The notes: generated by a model not told the origin, from the sequence alone. Counted from the first letter of the stretch, positions 1-10,900 are shown. The stretch is 64,000 nucleotides of DNA from JAPPLB01 sp965218555 (GCA_965218555.1 OZ244625.1:2852001-2916000); one strand, 5' to 3'. Translations and numbers: made by a program.

Positions 1-381
1 TGACTTTTCCCGCTGCATGCCGTGGGGGTCGCAAGCTGCTCACGAGCGCGGCATCAAGAGCGCGCGCTTGACGGTCACCCCACAGAGTCAGGTCGAGGTC
101 ATGACGCAACACGCCGGGAGCGTGCCGACCCGTCATTGCGGATAAACGGAGAATCAACAGCGCTACGGTTGCTAACGGAGCCGAAGGCGCTGCCATCCGA
201 ATGACGCGTTCGGCGCCTGTCATGCAAGGGTACGGGTTATTTTCGGGAAGATCTTCAGGCGCTCCCTGCTTCATCCTGACCCTATTCATCTTGCTTCGTC
301 GAGGCTTGGGCCATCCCCAACACCCCGCCGGCTTGTTTGATCGCAGTAGCTTCCTCGTTGCCGATGACGCACACTGGGGGC
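1..381. other. Leading segment without a supported gene
   Basis: I see no reading frame here with recognisable protein character, no tRNA and no clear repeat. The last part presumably holds the promoter of the following secreted-protein gene. The far left is cut by the window edge, so a gene end cannot be excluded. Confidence 0.5.
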
Positions 382-1437
382 ATGATGCGTACTCCAAGAC
401 TCCCCGCACTCCTGGCAGTCGCGCCGCTGCTGCTCGTCTTCTGTGGCTCCCATCAAGAGGAGAACCCCCATCTGGACAGTGGGAGTCACCCGCTCGAACT
501 ACGCCCGCAGCCTTGGCAACGACGCGGGAGTCCTGTTCTCTCGGCCGATACCACACAGCAGAACTGGTCGAGCACGATGCTTTACAGCCCAAGTGTGGTG
601 CATGTGGACGGCGTGTTCAAGATGTGGTACGTGGGCTCCAAGGGGGACTACCACGCCGACCATGGAGTATTGAACATCGGATACGCCGAATCCGAGGACG
701 GCGTTCAGTGGCAAGAGTATGCCGGCAACCCCGTTCTTCTCGCGGAGGACCTCCCGTTCGCATCGGACTTCCAGACGCCGTTCGTTCTCTTTGACGAAGA
801 GGAGCGAATCTACAAGATGTGGTTCATCAGTTTGTACCTCGATGATCAGAGGATGGATCAGATGCTGGGCTACGCCACCAGTTCCGATGGGATCGACTGG
901 AGCATCCATCCGGAACCGATCTTCTGGTCAGGCCGTTCGCCTTCCATCATCAAGGAACGCCCCGATCGGTATCGCATGTGGATGAATTCCCGTCCCTCGC
1001 CCGAGACGGACGACATGGACTTGTATGGCTACATCTATGAGTTCACTTCCTCCGACGGCATCGAGTGGGATCGCGGAGATGAGCCTGTGATCGTGCCTTC
1101 CGGCAAAGCTCACGAAGGCGTGATCTACCCCTATGTCCTGAAAGAAGAAGATACGTTTCGCATCTGGTACGGGTCGTATGAAGAATCGGGCAGGAGATTT
1201 CACCTCTATAGCGCTACGTCGAAGAACGGCTCTGACTGGGAGCTGCGCCACGATGGAGCGGCTTTCTCCGCGCGCGGCGATTCTCGAGCTTTCGACGCGA
1301 AGTATGTCTCAACGCCATGGGTCTTGAGCCTCGGAGACCGCTACCTGTTGTACTACTCGGCCAGAGACGGCAGGACGGTGGAGAGTGGCAACATCTATCA
1401 GCACATCGGGCTGGCGGATATTCCCAAACCCGATTGA
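382..1437 (+). CDS. Secreted glycosidase-like five-bladed propeller protein
   Basis: About 351 residues. From the ATG pair at 382/385 the protein begins with a short basic segment and a hydrophobic stretch ending in VFCGS, a plausible export signal and possibly a loose lipobox. The mature part has repeated blade motifs of the GH43/GH32/GH130-like fold: KMWYVGSK, GYAESEDGVQW, YKMWFIS, GYATSSDGIDW, FRIWYGSY, LYSATSKNGSDW. Proteins of this kind are annotated as predicted glycosyl hydrolases acting on extracellular sugars, but substrate cannot be read from the sequence. In-frame upstream starts (TTG 337, ATG 364) exist but would put extra residues before the signal. It stands alone, convergent with the TonB receptor gene downstream. 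A related-looking propeller gene lies at the other end of the window. Confidence 0.75.
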   Translation: MMRTPRLPALLAVAPLLLVFCGSHQEENPHLDSGSHPLELRPQPWQRRGSPVLSADTTQQNWSSTMLYSPSVVHVDGVFKMWYVGSKGDYHADHGVLNIGYAESEDGVQWQEYAGNPVLLAEDLPFASDFQTPFVLFDEEERIYKMWFISLYLDDQRMDQMLGYATSSDGIDWSIHPEPIFWSGRSPSIIKERPDRYRMWMNSRPSPETDDMDLYGYIYEFTSSDGIEWDRGDEPVIVPSGKAHEGVIYPYVLKEEDTFRIWYGSYEESGRRFHLYSATSKNGSDWELRHDGAAFSARGDSRAFDAKYVSTPWVLSLGDRYLLYYSARDGRTVESGNIYQHIGLADIPKPD

Positions 1438-1500
1438 AACCGCGGGTGCGCTCCGGGCCGCCCCGCGGGCGGCCCGGCAGTCCCATGCAGGGCTTGGCGC

Positions 1501-4500
1501 TCAGTAGATGAACTTCAATCCGAACTGCATCTGGCGGGCCGTCTTCGCTGAGGAGATCTGGCCCGTCGTGCGGATCCCGATGTTCGTGACGGGATTATTC
1601 AGGTTGACGTGATTCGGAGCATTGAACATCTCCCACCGGAACTGAACGTACTTGTCCTCTCGGATGTAGAAGTTCTTCATCAGGCCGAAGTCGAGAACGT
1701 GCTCGCCGGGACCGTCGAGCATGCCTAGCCCCGAGTTGCCGAAGGTGTAGGGGGCGGGTCGGGAGAAAGCATCTTTGTTGAACCAGGCATCCTGGCTCGG
1801 ATTGGAGGCTTCCGCGTTCCCCGAAACATCCGCCCGGGTGCTCCTGCCGTTACCGAGCGTGGCTCCAGGCTGCACGAAACTTAGCGGAGAACCCGACCAG
1901 AAACGGTAGATCCCGGTTGCCTGCCAGCCGCCCAGGATGGCGTTTACGACCGGATTCGCGTCCGGCAGGAGCTTTCTGCCGCGCCCGATCGGAACCTCGT
2001 AGACGGTGTTGAAAGCGAAGATGTGCGTTCGATCGTTGCTGTTGCGGCCGCGGTTGTAACTGTCCGGCGCATGGGGTTCCCGCGCCGCTTGCTCCATGTG
2101 CCTGCCCAATGCGTAGGCCATGGTAAACAGGAGTCCGTCGCTGAAGCGCCGTTCCCACTTCGTGTGAAGCCCGTTGTACCAGGTGTGGCCGATCCCTTCG
2201 TAGACCCGCAGACCCAGGCCGAAGAACGGGAACGGCGCCGCGGCTTGAAGATTGGTGTACCGGGCGGGTGCGGGATAGTTGACGAAATTTCCGGCGTTGT
2301 TCCAGAAGTTGTAGATGCGGTTACCGACATACGAAACGGTCAGCGCGGAATTGGCCGGCATGGCTGTCTGAATCGACGCGTTCCATTCGTGCGTGGTCTG
2401 GATCTCGATGTCCCATGCGGGTCCGACCACGATCGGTGCGAGGAAGGCTTTCGGGTCATCGGGGAAAGCGGTCTCCCAACTCTGGTTGGAGGCTCTCGAG
2501 AAGGTTGCGGACTCGAAGTTCCAGTAGGGCGGGCCGATGATCGAGGAGGCGGCGCGATTGCCATTGCCGATTCCAAAGGGAAAGATGCCGTAGCCGCCCC
2601 GGACGACCAGATCCGAGTTCCCGGTAGGCCGCCAGGCGAGACCCAGACGCGGCGAGATCACGCCCTTGGGATCGAACAGCCCGTGGGGCACGCCCACTTC
2701 GGAGGCAGGCACCCAATGATCCTTGGTAAACTCGGCCAAGGCCATCGCAACGGGCTGCGCCGTAAGGTCGATGCTGCCGTCGGGCTGCTCGCCGGCAATC
2801 GCTTTGCCGATCCGCGGATCGAACGTGGCATGATTCCCCCGCAGCGCCGCCTTAGCATGCCAGTAGTCCCAACGGATGCCGAGGTTGAGCGTCAACTTCT
2901 GGTTCACTTTGAAGGAGTCGTTGAAGAAGGGAGCCGTATAGGGCGAATCCGACATGCCGAAACTCTGGATGGGGAAGTTGCGGCGGGCCCGCTGGACCAA
3001 TCCGAGCACGTAGTCCGCGAAGGAGTCCCCGGTGTACTGGCCGTTGAACCGCATGTTCCCTCGGGCGCAGCAGGAATCGTGCTGGCTGGCCGTGGAGCGG
3101 TTGTTGTGGTGCACGCCAATGTTGATGGTGTGGCGGCCGCGAACCAGGTTCAGCGTCGCCCGCGAGTCGAAGCCCCACGTCTTGTGGAAACCGTCGCGGG
3201 GTGAGGCGAACCCCGTATAGCCGACGAAGTAGAGCGCAGGCAGCCCCACGTGTTCGCTGCGGCCCTCGGTTTGAAATCCTCGGATACCGGCCTGCTCGGT
3301 CAGGTTGCCGATATCGGAGCCTGTGTGGGAACCGTCGAAGTTGTTGATGTTGCGAAGATAGCCCATGCTCAGGTTCAGCAGGGACGTCTGGTTGATCGTC
3401 CAGTTGTAGTGAAGACCGATATTGTCTTGATCCGACTTGTCGTTGTTGGTGATGTCAGGCCGAGCTTGGGGATCGATAAGGTCGTGGTTTGACGCGATCC
3501 AGCGGCCGTAGATGCGGTGATTGTCGGTGACTTGGTGATCGATTCGCGCGAGGAACTCCCAAAAGTCGTCCGGCCGCGGCTCCACATGACGGAATCGGTT
3601 TCCGGGAGAATTCGGCAAGAGGAATTCCTTGAAGAAAAACCGTGACGCGCCGGAGAACATCTGCTCGGGGATCATGTTGTTCGGGAATGGATCTCCTGTG
3701 AAGGGGTTGTTGATGGTCTTCGACAGGCTCGAGAAATTGCCTTGGAGCATCTCCGGCGAGATCGTGGCGCTGTTGTAGAGATCTTCACGTCGTAGGCGCG
3801 TGTACTCGTTCGAGACGAAGAAGTGGGTGCGGTCACGAACAATGGGACCACCGGCTGTGCCGCCGAATTGATTGCGGGTCAGCTTCGGTGTCGTCCCTGC
3901 GAAGGCGTTGCGGGCGTCCAGGTTGTCGTTCCTCAGAAACTCCCAAAGCGCGCCGTGCAACTCGTTCGTGCCCGACTTGACCACCATGATCATCTGAATG
4001 GGGTTGCGGCCGTTTTCGGCGCTGAAGCTGCTGGTCTCGACGCTGAACTCGGCGATGGTGTCGACATTCGGGATGGTGATGCCCCGCTCGTTCATCGAAG
4101 CGTTGGCGGTGAGGCCGTCAATCAGAAACTCGGTGTTTTCCAAGGGAACACCCGCGCCCTGCGCCGCGTTCCCTCGTTCACCGGTATTCTCCCGGCCGCT
4201 GTAGCGCATGCCCGGGACGAGGTTGACCAACTCGGCGGGATTTCTTCCGTTGATGGGCAGGTCGGTGATCTGGCGCGCTTCGACCGTACCGGTGACGGAG
4301 CTCTTCTCGGTCTGGATCAATTCGATTCCGGCGCTTTCGACGGTGATCTGCTCGGCGACGTCGCCGACTTCGAGCACCGGACTCACGCGCAGCCGTTGGC
4401 CGACGAGCAGCTCGGCCCGCTCGATCGTCCATGTCTTGAAGCCTTCCAGCGACACCGAGACGTTGTAGAGGCCTCGGTTCAAACCCAGGACTTCGAAGAT

Positions 4501-4701
4501 GCCGACTTCGTTCGTGGTGGTTATCACGTTTTGACCGGTTTCGACGTTCGTGATGGCAACTTCGGCGCCGGGTATGACGGCGCCCGTTGTGTCAGTGGCG
4601 ACGCCCAGAATCGACCCCTGCGTGCCGACCTGCGCGGATAGCCGGCCAACACCAACTAGAAACAGAACTGAGAGAACTGCAACGGATACTCTGATTTTCA
4701 T
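1501..4701 (-). CDS. TonB-dependent receptor, Oar-like, with carboxypeptidase-regulatory-like N-domain
   Basis: About 1,066 residues from the ATG at 4701, which has an AGAGG ribosome site upstream and opens an ordinary signal peptide ending near LSAQV. A 39-residue upstream extension is in frame but lacks coding character. The mature N-terminus (GSILGVATDTTGAVIPGAEV) is a carboxypeptidase-regulatory-type beta-sandwich, followed by a plug (LPINGRNPAELVNLVPGMR) and a long beta barrel ending in KFIY, the aromatic C-terminus expected for BAM recognition. This architecture is typical of the large acidobacterial SusC/Oar-type receptors, thought to import oligosaccharides or peptides across the outer membrane. 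No SusD-like partner or TonB/ExbBD gene is nearby. A second receptor of this type is at 33278-37012. Confidence 0.9.
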   Translation of the reverse strand: MKIRVSVAVLSVLFLVGVGRLSAQVGTQGSILGVATDTTGAVIPGAEVAITNVETGQNVITTTNEVGIFEVLGLNRGLYNVSVSLEGFKTWTIERAELLVGQRLRVSPVLEVGDVAEQITVESAGIELIQTEKSSVTGTVEARQITDLPINGRNPAELVNLVPGMRYSGRENTGERGNAAQGAGVPLENTEFLIDGLTANASMNERGITIPNVDTIAEFSVETSSFSAENGRNPIQMIMVVKSGTNELHGALWEFLRNDNLDARNAFAGTTPKLTRNQFGGTAGGPIVRDRTHFFVSNEYTRLRREDLYNSATISPEMLQGNFSSLSKTINNPFTGDPFPNNMIPEQMFSGASRFFFKEFLLPNSPGNRFRHVEPRPDDFWEFLARIDHQVTDNHRIYGRWIASNHDLIDPQARPDITNNDKSDQDNIGLHYNWTINQTSLLNLSMGYLRNINNFDGSHTGSDIGNLTEQAGIRGFQTEGRSEHVGLPALYFVGYTGFASPRDGFHKTWGFDSRATLNLVRGRHTINIGVHHNNRSTASQHDSCCARGNMRFNGQYTGDSFADYVLGLVQRARRNFPIQSFGMSDSPYTAPFFNDSFKVNQKLTLNLGIRWDYWHAKAALRGNHATFDPRIGKAIAGEQPDGSIDLTAQPVAMALAEFTKDHWVPASEVGVPHGLFDPKGVISPRLGLAWRPTGNSDLVVRGGYGIFPFGIGNGNRAASSIIGPPYWNFESATFSRASNQSWETAFPDDPKAFLAPIVVGPAWDIEIQTTHEWNASIQTAMPANSALTVSYVGNRIYNFWNNAGNFVNYPAPARYTNLQAAAPFPFFGLGLRVYEGIGHTWYNGLHTKWERRFSDGLLFTMAYALGRHMEQAAREPHAPDSYNRGRNSNDRTHIFAFNTVYEVPIGRGRKLLPDANPVVNAILGGWQATGIYRFWSGSPLSFVQPGATLGNGRSTRADVSGNAEASNPSQDAWFNKDAFSRPAPYTFGNSGLGMLDGPGEHVLDFGLMKNFYIREDKYVQFRWEMFNAPNHVNLNNPVTNIGIRTTGQISSAKTARQMQFGLKFIY

Positions 4702-4943
4702 GGGACCTCTCGCTGTTGCGGCTCGGCGCCCGGGATGCGGGCGCAGTCGGTTGAAGTGTTTGCCTGTCGCTTTGCCATCTTGCAGCGGTGCAAAGCAAAA
4801 CGTTTTGAAGGCGCCCATTATGGACTCGGAAGCATTCCTGGCAGACCCTTCCTCCCGTGCTCAAAAGAGCAGGAACTGACTTCAGACGGTTCTTGTCGAA
4901 ATCCAACTGCCTAAAGCTGATCCACCGTATCTGATCGGCCTCA

Positions 4944-4972
4944 ATTATTCCGCGATCGAGGGCAAGTGTCAA
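4944..4972 (-). promoter_or_regulatory. Sigma70-type promoter for the TonB receptor gene
   Basis: On the minus strand a perfect -35 box TTGACA (4967-4972) is followed after exactly 17 bp by AATAAT (4944-4949), one mismatch from the -10 consensus. It points to the receptor gene and would leave a leader of about 235 nt. It lies about 120 bp from the left end of the IS481 element. Confidence 0.6.
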
Positions 4973-5090
4973 GCAAGGAGCACATGGGTACGCAAGCAGC
5001 CGGTGCCCGCCTTGGGAGGCCGAAGGGGTGGACGGTGCCAGGACGTCCCGACGCGTGATGCTTGCCGGGACAGTCGCAGGTGTTGCTAGC

Positions 5091-6121
5091 TGTGATCTTT
5101 CAATAGGTTGTTCACTCGGTCCCAACCGAGGAAACTGAGGGTACCAAGCACAAAGTTTCCCGGAAGGAGGACCAAGTGAACATCCATCAGAATGCCAAGT
5201 TGACGCCGCAGAGTCGAGCCGCTGTCGTCCGGCGGATTCTCGACCAGGGCCAGACCCCGAAGGCGGTGGCCAGCGCCTTCGGGGTCTGCGCACGCACGGT
5301 GCGCAAGTGGGTGGCCCGCTATCGGGCTGAGGGCGCGGACGGATTGCTCGACCGCAGTTCGCGTCCGCACCGCTCGCCCCGCAGCATACCTGCCACTCTC
5401 ATCAGCCGCATCACCGCCTTGCGCCGGCTGCGCTGGACCGGCGCCCAGATCGCCGCCACTGTTGGGGTGGCGCCCGCTACCGTCAGTCGAGTCCTCCGCC
5501 GCCAGGGGCTTGCTCGCCTTAGTGCCCTCGACCCGCCGCCGCCCGTCCGCCGCTACGAACATCCCCACCCGGGCGACCTGCTGCACCTTGATATCAAGAA
5601 ACTCGGCCGCTTTCGCCGCCCCGGTCACCGCGTCACCGGGGACCGCCGCCACTCCAGCCCCGGCGCCGGCTGGGAATACCTTCATGTCTGCGTCGACGAC
5701 CACTCCCGCCTCGCCTTCTCCCAGCTCTATCCCGACCAGACCGCCGCCACTGCCGCGGCCTTTCTCACCGCCGCCCTCGACTACTACCACCGCCTCGGCA
5801 TCCGCGTCCGCCGCGTGCTCACTGACAACGGCGGGTGTTACCGTTCCAGGGCCTTCCATGCACGCTGTGTCCAACGCGGCCTACGCCATCGCTTCACCCG
5901 GCCCTTCACCCCTCCTACCAACGGCAAAGCCGAACGCTTCATCCAGACCGCGCTACGTGAGTGGGCCTACGCCCACACCTATCACACCTCCACCCAGCGT
6001 GCCCAACACCTCAGACACTGGCTCCACCACTACAATTGGCACCGCCCACACGCTAGTCTTAAAGCCAACCCGCCCATCAGTCGAATCGGTCTGACCGGGG
6101 ACAACCTGTTGAGGTTCCACA
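5091..6121 (+). mobile_element. IS481-family insertion sequence (complete)
   Basis: A 1,031-bp element bounded by imperfect inverted repeats of about 23 bp: left end TGTGATCTTTCAATAGGTTG, right end (complement) TGTGGAACCTCAACAGGTTG, with the TGT...ACA termini usual for IS481. Immediately outside are GCTAGC (left) and GCTAAC (right), which match 5 of 6 and could be a worn target duplication. One transposase gene fills it. The insertion point coincides with the stop codon of the amidohydrolase gene on the other strand. Confidence 0.8.
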
Positions 6122-6126
6122 GCTAA
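5176..6126 (+). CDS. IS481-family DDE transposase
   Basis: 316 residues. An N-terminal helix-turn-helix (residues about 10-60, with VARYRAEGADGLLDRSSRPH, a family hallmark) and a second HTH (about 85-110) precede an RNase H-fold catalytic core. The DDE triad can be placed at D139 (LHLDIKKLG), D217 (LTDNGG) and E253 (NGKAERF), giving the D-35-E spacing of IS3/IS481 enzymes. An AAGGAGG site sits just before the ATG. No frameshift or stop interrupts it, so it may be active. The TAA stop (6124-6126) lies just outside the right inverted repeat, that is, in target DNA. Confidence 0.92.
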   Translation: MNIHQNAKLTPQSRAAVVRRILDQGQTPKAVASAFGVCARTVRKWVARYRAEGADGLLDRSSRPHRSPRSIPATLISRITALRRLRWTGAQIAATVGVAPATVSRVLRRQGLARLSALDPPPPVRRYEHPHPGDLLHLDIKKLGRFRRPGHRVTGDRRHSSPGAGWEYLHVCVDDHSRLAFSQLYPDQTAATAAAFLTAALDYYHRLGIRVRRVLTDNGGCYRSRAFHARCVQRGLRHRFTRPFTPPTNGKAERFIQTALREWAYAHTYHTSTQRAQHLRHWLHHYNWHRPHASLKANPPISRIGLTGDNLLRFHS

Positions 6127-7745
6127 CTACCCTTCCAGCCCGGTCCGCGAACGACGCGGCCGGGCAGCGCTCCGGTGTGCTCTCCATCTTTCAGCACCGC
6201 TACGCCGTTGACGAAAACGTGAAGGATGCCGGTGGAGTACTGATGGGGCTGCTGGTAAGTAGCATGGTCCTGGACGTTGTCGGGATCGAAGACGACGAGG
6301 TCGGCGAAGTAGCCCTCCTTCAACATGCCTCGCCGGTCCAGCCGCAGGGTCCGGGCCGGCAACGCCGTCATCTTGCGGATCGCTTCTTCCATCGTCAGCA
6401 CTTTCTCTTCCCGCGCGTATTTCGCCAGCACACGAGGGAAGCTGCCGTAGGCGCGGGGGTGAGTGTGCGACTCGAGGAAGACTCCTTCGGTCGCGATCGA
6501 GGGCGAGTCGGTGCAGTAGCTCATCCACGGCACGGCCATCTTCTTGCGCACATTTTCCGCGTTCATCGAAAAAGCAACGGACATGACACGTGTGTCGTCT
6601 TTGATGATCAGGTCCATGGCGGCCTCCTCTGGCGAAGTGCCCCATAGTTCGCCGATTTCAGCAACGGTCTTTCCGTTGAGATGCTTCAGTTCCGGATTTT
6701 TCAGACCGACCACCAGGTAACCGCCGGGGCCGCCCACCGCCCGGTATAGGTTCTCCCATTCGTCCGATGGCTCGAGCATCTCGCGAGCGATCCGCTTGCG
6801 AGTCGTCGGGTCTTTGAGCCGCTTGACGCGCTCTTCGTGACCGCCTTCTCCCACCCAGGGAGGCATGGCTGCCGTCAGCCCGCCCATGCCGGCGTGGTAG
6901 GGGTAGACGTCGCCCGTGATCTCGAGCCCCTCGGCGCGGGCCTTCTCGACAAGATCGATCGCCGGTTCGAGCTTGTGGACGTTCTCCCGGCCGACCACGC
7001 CGAAGTGATACACCTCGCCGCGAATCCCGGCCTGCCGGGAAATCGTAATGAGTTCCTCGATGGCGTCCAGGAAGCGCTCTCCCGTAAATCGTAGATGGGA
7101 AATGTACAGTCCGTCGTACTCGGCCGCCGCTTTGGCCAGCGCGGTCAGCTCGGCGGTATCGGCATACGGACCCGGCACTTGCATCAGCGCCGAGGAGACT
7201 CCCACCGCGCCCTCTTCCATGGCCCGCCGCACCAGGGCGCGCATCCGATCGAGTTCCTCGGAGCTTGGCGGTCGATTCTCCTGCCCGAGCTCGTGGACCC
7301 GCAGCGTCGTTGCGCCAACGAACGATGCGACGTTGGTCGAGACGCCGCGTCGCTCGAGGTGCTCCAGGTAGCCGTCCAGGGTGGTCCACTCGAAATCGAA
7401 TCCCAGCTCTCCCCCGCGGAAACTCAGGTCGTCTTTCACCGCATCATTCACCGGGCCCATGGAGCGACCCTCACCCATGACTTCGAGAGTGATGCCCTGG
7501 CGGATGTCGCTTTGCGAGCGGCCGTCAACGATGAGCGATTCCTGCGCGTGGCTCAAGATGTTGATGAAGCCCGGAGCTACGGCGAGACCCCGCGCATCGA
7601 TCTCGACTCCTGCTTGGGCTTCCGGCAGTGGCTCGACGGCGGCGATCCGGTCATCCCGGAGCGCCACATCTCCCTGAAACGGCGTGGCGCCTCCGCCGTC
7701 ATAGATCGTGGCATTGCGAATAATGATGTCGTATTCGATCGGCAT
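6123..7745 (-). CDS. D-aminoacylase-like amidohydrolase
   Basis: About 540 residues from ATG 7745 (MPIEYDIIIRNATIYDGGG). An upstream in-frame extension is unlikely because the family starts here. The protein belongs to the N-acyl-D-amino-acid deacylase branch of the amidohydrolase superfamily, metal-dependent TIM-barrel hydrolases. Visible hallmarks are GFIN near residue 65, the segment QGITLEVMGEGRSMGP, EGAVGVSSALMQVPG, SHLRF, and the C-terminal LPARTLRLDRRGMLKEGYFADLVVFDP. The first metal motif, normally HxH after GF(I/V)D, reads NILSHAQ, so one of the two histidines is missing; this occurs in a known subgroup. Its stop codon abuts the IS481 element but the length is normal, so it is not truncated. 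Divergent from the downstream heme protein gene. Confidence 0.85.
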   Translation of the reverse strand: MPIEYDIIIRNATIYDGGGATPFQGDVALRDDRIAAVEPLPEAQAGVEIDARGLAVAPGFINILSHAQESLIVDGRSQSDIRQGITLEVMGEGRSMGPVNDAVKDDLSFRGGELGFDFEWTTLDGYLEHLERRGVSTNVASFVGATTLRVHELGQENRPPSSEELDRMRALVRRAMEEGAVGVSSALMQVPGPYADTAELTALAKAAAEYDGLYISHLRFTGERFLDAIEELITISRQAGIRGEVYHFGVVGRENVHKLEPAIDLVEKARAEGLEITGDVYPYHAGMGGLTAAMPPWVGEGGHEERVKRLKDPTTRKRIAREMLEPSDEWENLYRAVGGPGGYLVVGLKNPELKHLNGKTVAEIGELWGTSPEEAAMDLIIKDDTRVMSVAFSMNAENVRKKMAVPWMSYCTDSPSIATEGVFLESHTHPRAYGSFPRVLAKYAREEKVLTMEEAIRKMTALPARTLRLDRRGMLKEGYFADLVVFDPDNVQDHATYQQPHQYSTGILHVFVNGVAVLKDGEHTGALPGRVVRGPGWKGS

Positions 7746-7949
7746 GGAGAATGAAACACCTGAGGTCCAGGGTGAGACCAAGTGTATCGCTTTACGGCGC
7801 CTCCGGGACGGGGATTTCCGCGTTCAGCGCGCATCGGGCTCGCCGTCTGACCCAACGCCGCCCTCAAGTCCGGCAGCGACCGTTGACAGGGAACCTGATG
7901 GGGTCTATGGTGTGAGTAACCTTCCTCGAGGTGCAAGAGGAGTATATCG

Positions 7950-10900
7950 GTGTGCTTCCAAGTCAATGCCCACAGTGCGCTGCGAGGGCTCCTGTCGGTC
8001 GCCGCTCTTTGTCTCCTGGCGAGCCGGGTGCCTGAGGCGAGTCCGCAAGCCCTCTCTTCCGAGCAGGCTGGTCGCAGGCTCTTCACGAACCACATCCAGC
8101 CGCTCTTTGAAGAGCACTGTCTGGCTTGTCACAAGCCGGAGTCGAAGCAGAGTGGGCTCGACATCACGAGCCGCGAGGCGCTGCTGCAAGGCGGCGTGCG
8201 GGGTCCGGTCATCGTTCCCGGTGATGCGGCGTCAAGCTTGCTCTATGAGGTGGTCGCATATAGCAAAGAGCCCTGGATGCCGTTCCAGGCCAAGAAGCTG
8301 TCCGATGACGCGATCGATCTGCTCGGCATGTGGATCGACCTCGGAGCGCCCTTTGCCGAAACCGCTCCCGCATCAGCCCCGGCTACCGCAGGACTGTTCG
8401 AAGAGGCCCGGCCCATTCTCGAGACGAAGTGCCTGATCTGCCACGGCGGCAAGTTCAAACAGGCCGGGCTCGATATTTCGACTCGCGAAAAGCTGCTGCG
8501 AGGCAGCGACGAACATAAGGATGTCGTAGTCCCCGGCAATGCCGCCGCCAGCCTGCTGAGCAAAAAAATTCGGCACGAGCACGAACCGGGCATGCCCTAT
8601 CAGTCCGACAAACTGCCCGATTCCGACATCGCGAAACTCGAAGCCTGGATCAATGCCGAAGCTCCCTACACCGCGGCTCTTGTGCTTCCCGGCGAACTGA
8701 GCGAAAAAGCCTTCTCCCACGGCAGCGACCACTGGGCGTATCAGAAGCCGGTCAAGAGCCCTGTCCCCGAAGTGCGCAATGAGCAATGGGTCGGAAATCC
8801 AATCGACGCCTTCATCGCCGCCGAGCACGACAAGCACGGCCTCAAGCCGTTGCCCGCAGCGGACAAGAACGTGCTCGTCCGCCGGCTCTATCTCGACTTG
8901 CTCGGCTTGCCGCCGACTCCGGAGCAGGTCAAAGCGTTTCGGAACGACAAGCGCCTGAAAGCTTACGAGAGGCTCGTCGACGACTTGCTCGACAGCCACC
9001 GGTATGGTGAGCGGTGGGGCCGCCACTGGATGGACATCTGGCGCTACAGCGACTGGTACGGCCGCCGCTCCGCGGGCGATGTGCGCAACAGCCAGCCGTA
9101 CCTCTGGCATTGGCGCGATTGGATCATCGAGTCGCTCAACAAAGACAAGCCCTACGACCGCATGATCCACGAGATGCTTGCGGCCGACGAGATCGCACCG
9201 ACCGATAGTGATGCTCTCCGCGCCACCGGCTATCTCGTTCGCAACTGGTTCGTGTTCAATCGCAACGTCTGGGTTCGCGACACCGTGGAATACACTGCCG
9301 CCGGCTTTCTCGGTGTGACCATGAAGTGCGCCCGTTGCCACGATCACAAGTTCGATCCGATTGCTCAGGAGGAGTATTACAAGCTCCGCGCCTTCTTCGA
9401 GCCCCACGATGTCCGAACCGACCGGATCGGGGGCGAACCGAACCTCGAGAAAGACGGTCTGCCGCGGGTCTACGATGCAGAGCCGCGGGCGCCGCGGACC
9501 GCGGCGCCCTTCTTCCCGGCTATCTTCGAGAAGACCTACCGCTTCATCGGCGGCGACGAGAACAACCCCGACAAGGAAAGCCCTCTGGACCCGGGCATCC
9601 CGGAGATTCTCGCCAGCGCCTCGAATCCCATTGAGATCCAGACGGTCGATCTGCCGTTGGAATCGTACTACCCGGACCTGCGGCCGGCGATCCATGACGA
9701 CCTTCTCTCTGAGGCGCGAGCCGACATCTCCCGTGCCGAAGCCGCGCTTGAGAAGGCAAGGCGTGAGTTCGAAGCAGCCCGGCGGCAAGCGTCCCAAGGC
9801 GTCGCGGAGCATGCCGCAGAGATTCCCGAGGCCGACAAGATTGACTTCAATAAGGACGTCAAGCCGATTCTCGAAACCCATTGCACCTCGTGCCACAGCA
9901 ATCGAGTGGCCAAGAGCGGCCTGAATCTCACCTCACCCGACACGATCTTTGCCGGAGGCGCTATCAGTGGACCGGTTGTCATCCCCGGCAAGAGCGCCGA
10001 AAGCCCGCTCGTCAAGTTCTTGATCGGCGAGATCAAACCGCGCATGCCCTATCGCCAGTCGCCCCTGGCGGCCGGAAAGATCGAAACGATCGCCAAGTGG
10101 ATCGATCAGATGCCGCCTGAAGACCCTGCGGTCACGCTGCGCCGAGCCGAGGATGCCGTCGCGGTTGCTGCGAGAAAGCTCGACTGGACTCGCGCCAACC
10201 TGCCCGCCTTGGCGGCCCGCATTGCGGCTGAGAAAGCCAAGTACGCCTCATCGCCGGCCCCCGATTCGGAAGACCTCGCCAAACAGGCACTTGACGCCGA
10301 ACGCCACGCGCATCTGCTGAAGGGGCGTATGGAACTGCTCGACGCTCAACAGCGCTTGGACGAAGCGCTGCGCTCGCCGCAGCCTGTCGATGACGATGCC
10401 CGAGCGGCCCGGGAAAAGAAAGTTGCGGCCGCCACCAAGCGCCTCGCTCAAGCCCAGGACGCGCTCGCTCAAGCTTCCAAGGAGTACACACCACTCGGCC
10501 AGTTGTATCCGAAACAAAGCACCGGCCGGCGCACTGCTCTCGCGCGTTGGATCACCGGGCGAGACAATCCGCTGACCGCGCGCGTCGCCGTCAACCACAT
10601 CTGGATGCGCCACTTCGGCGCACCGCTCGTGCCGACCGTTGCCAACTTCGGGCTCAACGGAAAACCGCCTACCCATCCGGAACTGCTCGACTGGCTGGCT
10701 GTTGCGTTTGTCGAAAGCGGCTGGAGCATGAAAGCGATGCACCGCCTCATGGTCACCAGCAACACCTATCGCATGCGGTCGAGCGCGCGCGATCCCCACC
10801 ACCCGAACCTGGCTGTCGACGCTGACAATCTCTGGTACTGGCGGATGAATCCCCGCCGCATGGAAGCTGAAACTGTTCGCGACAGTCTCCTGTACGTAGC

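Noticed and set aside
8373..9896. 507-codon open frame antisense to the heme/DUF1549 gene
   Set aside because: GC-rich shadow; the plus-strand protein has clear domains and the antisense translation has none.
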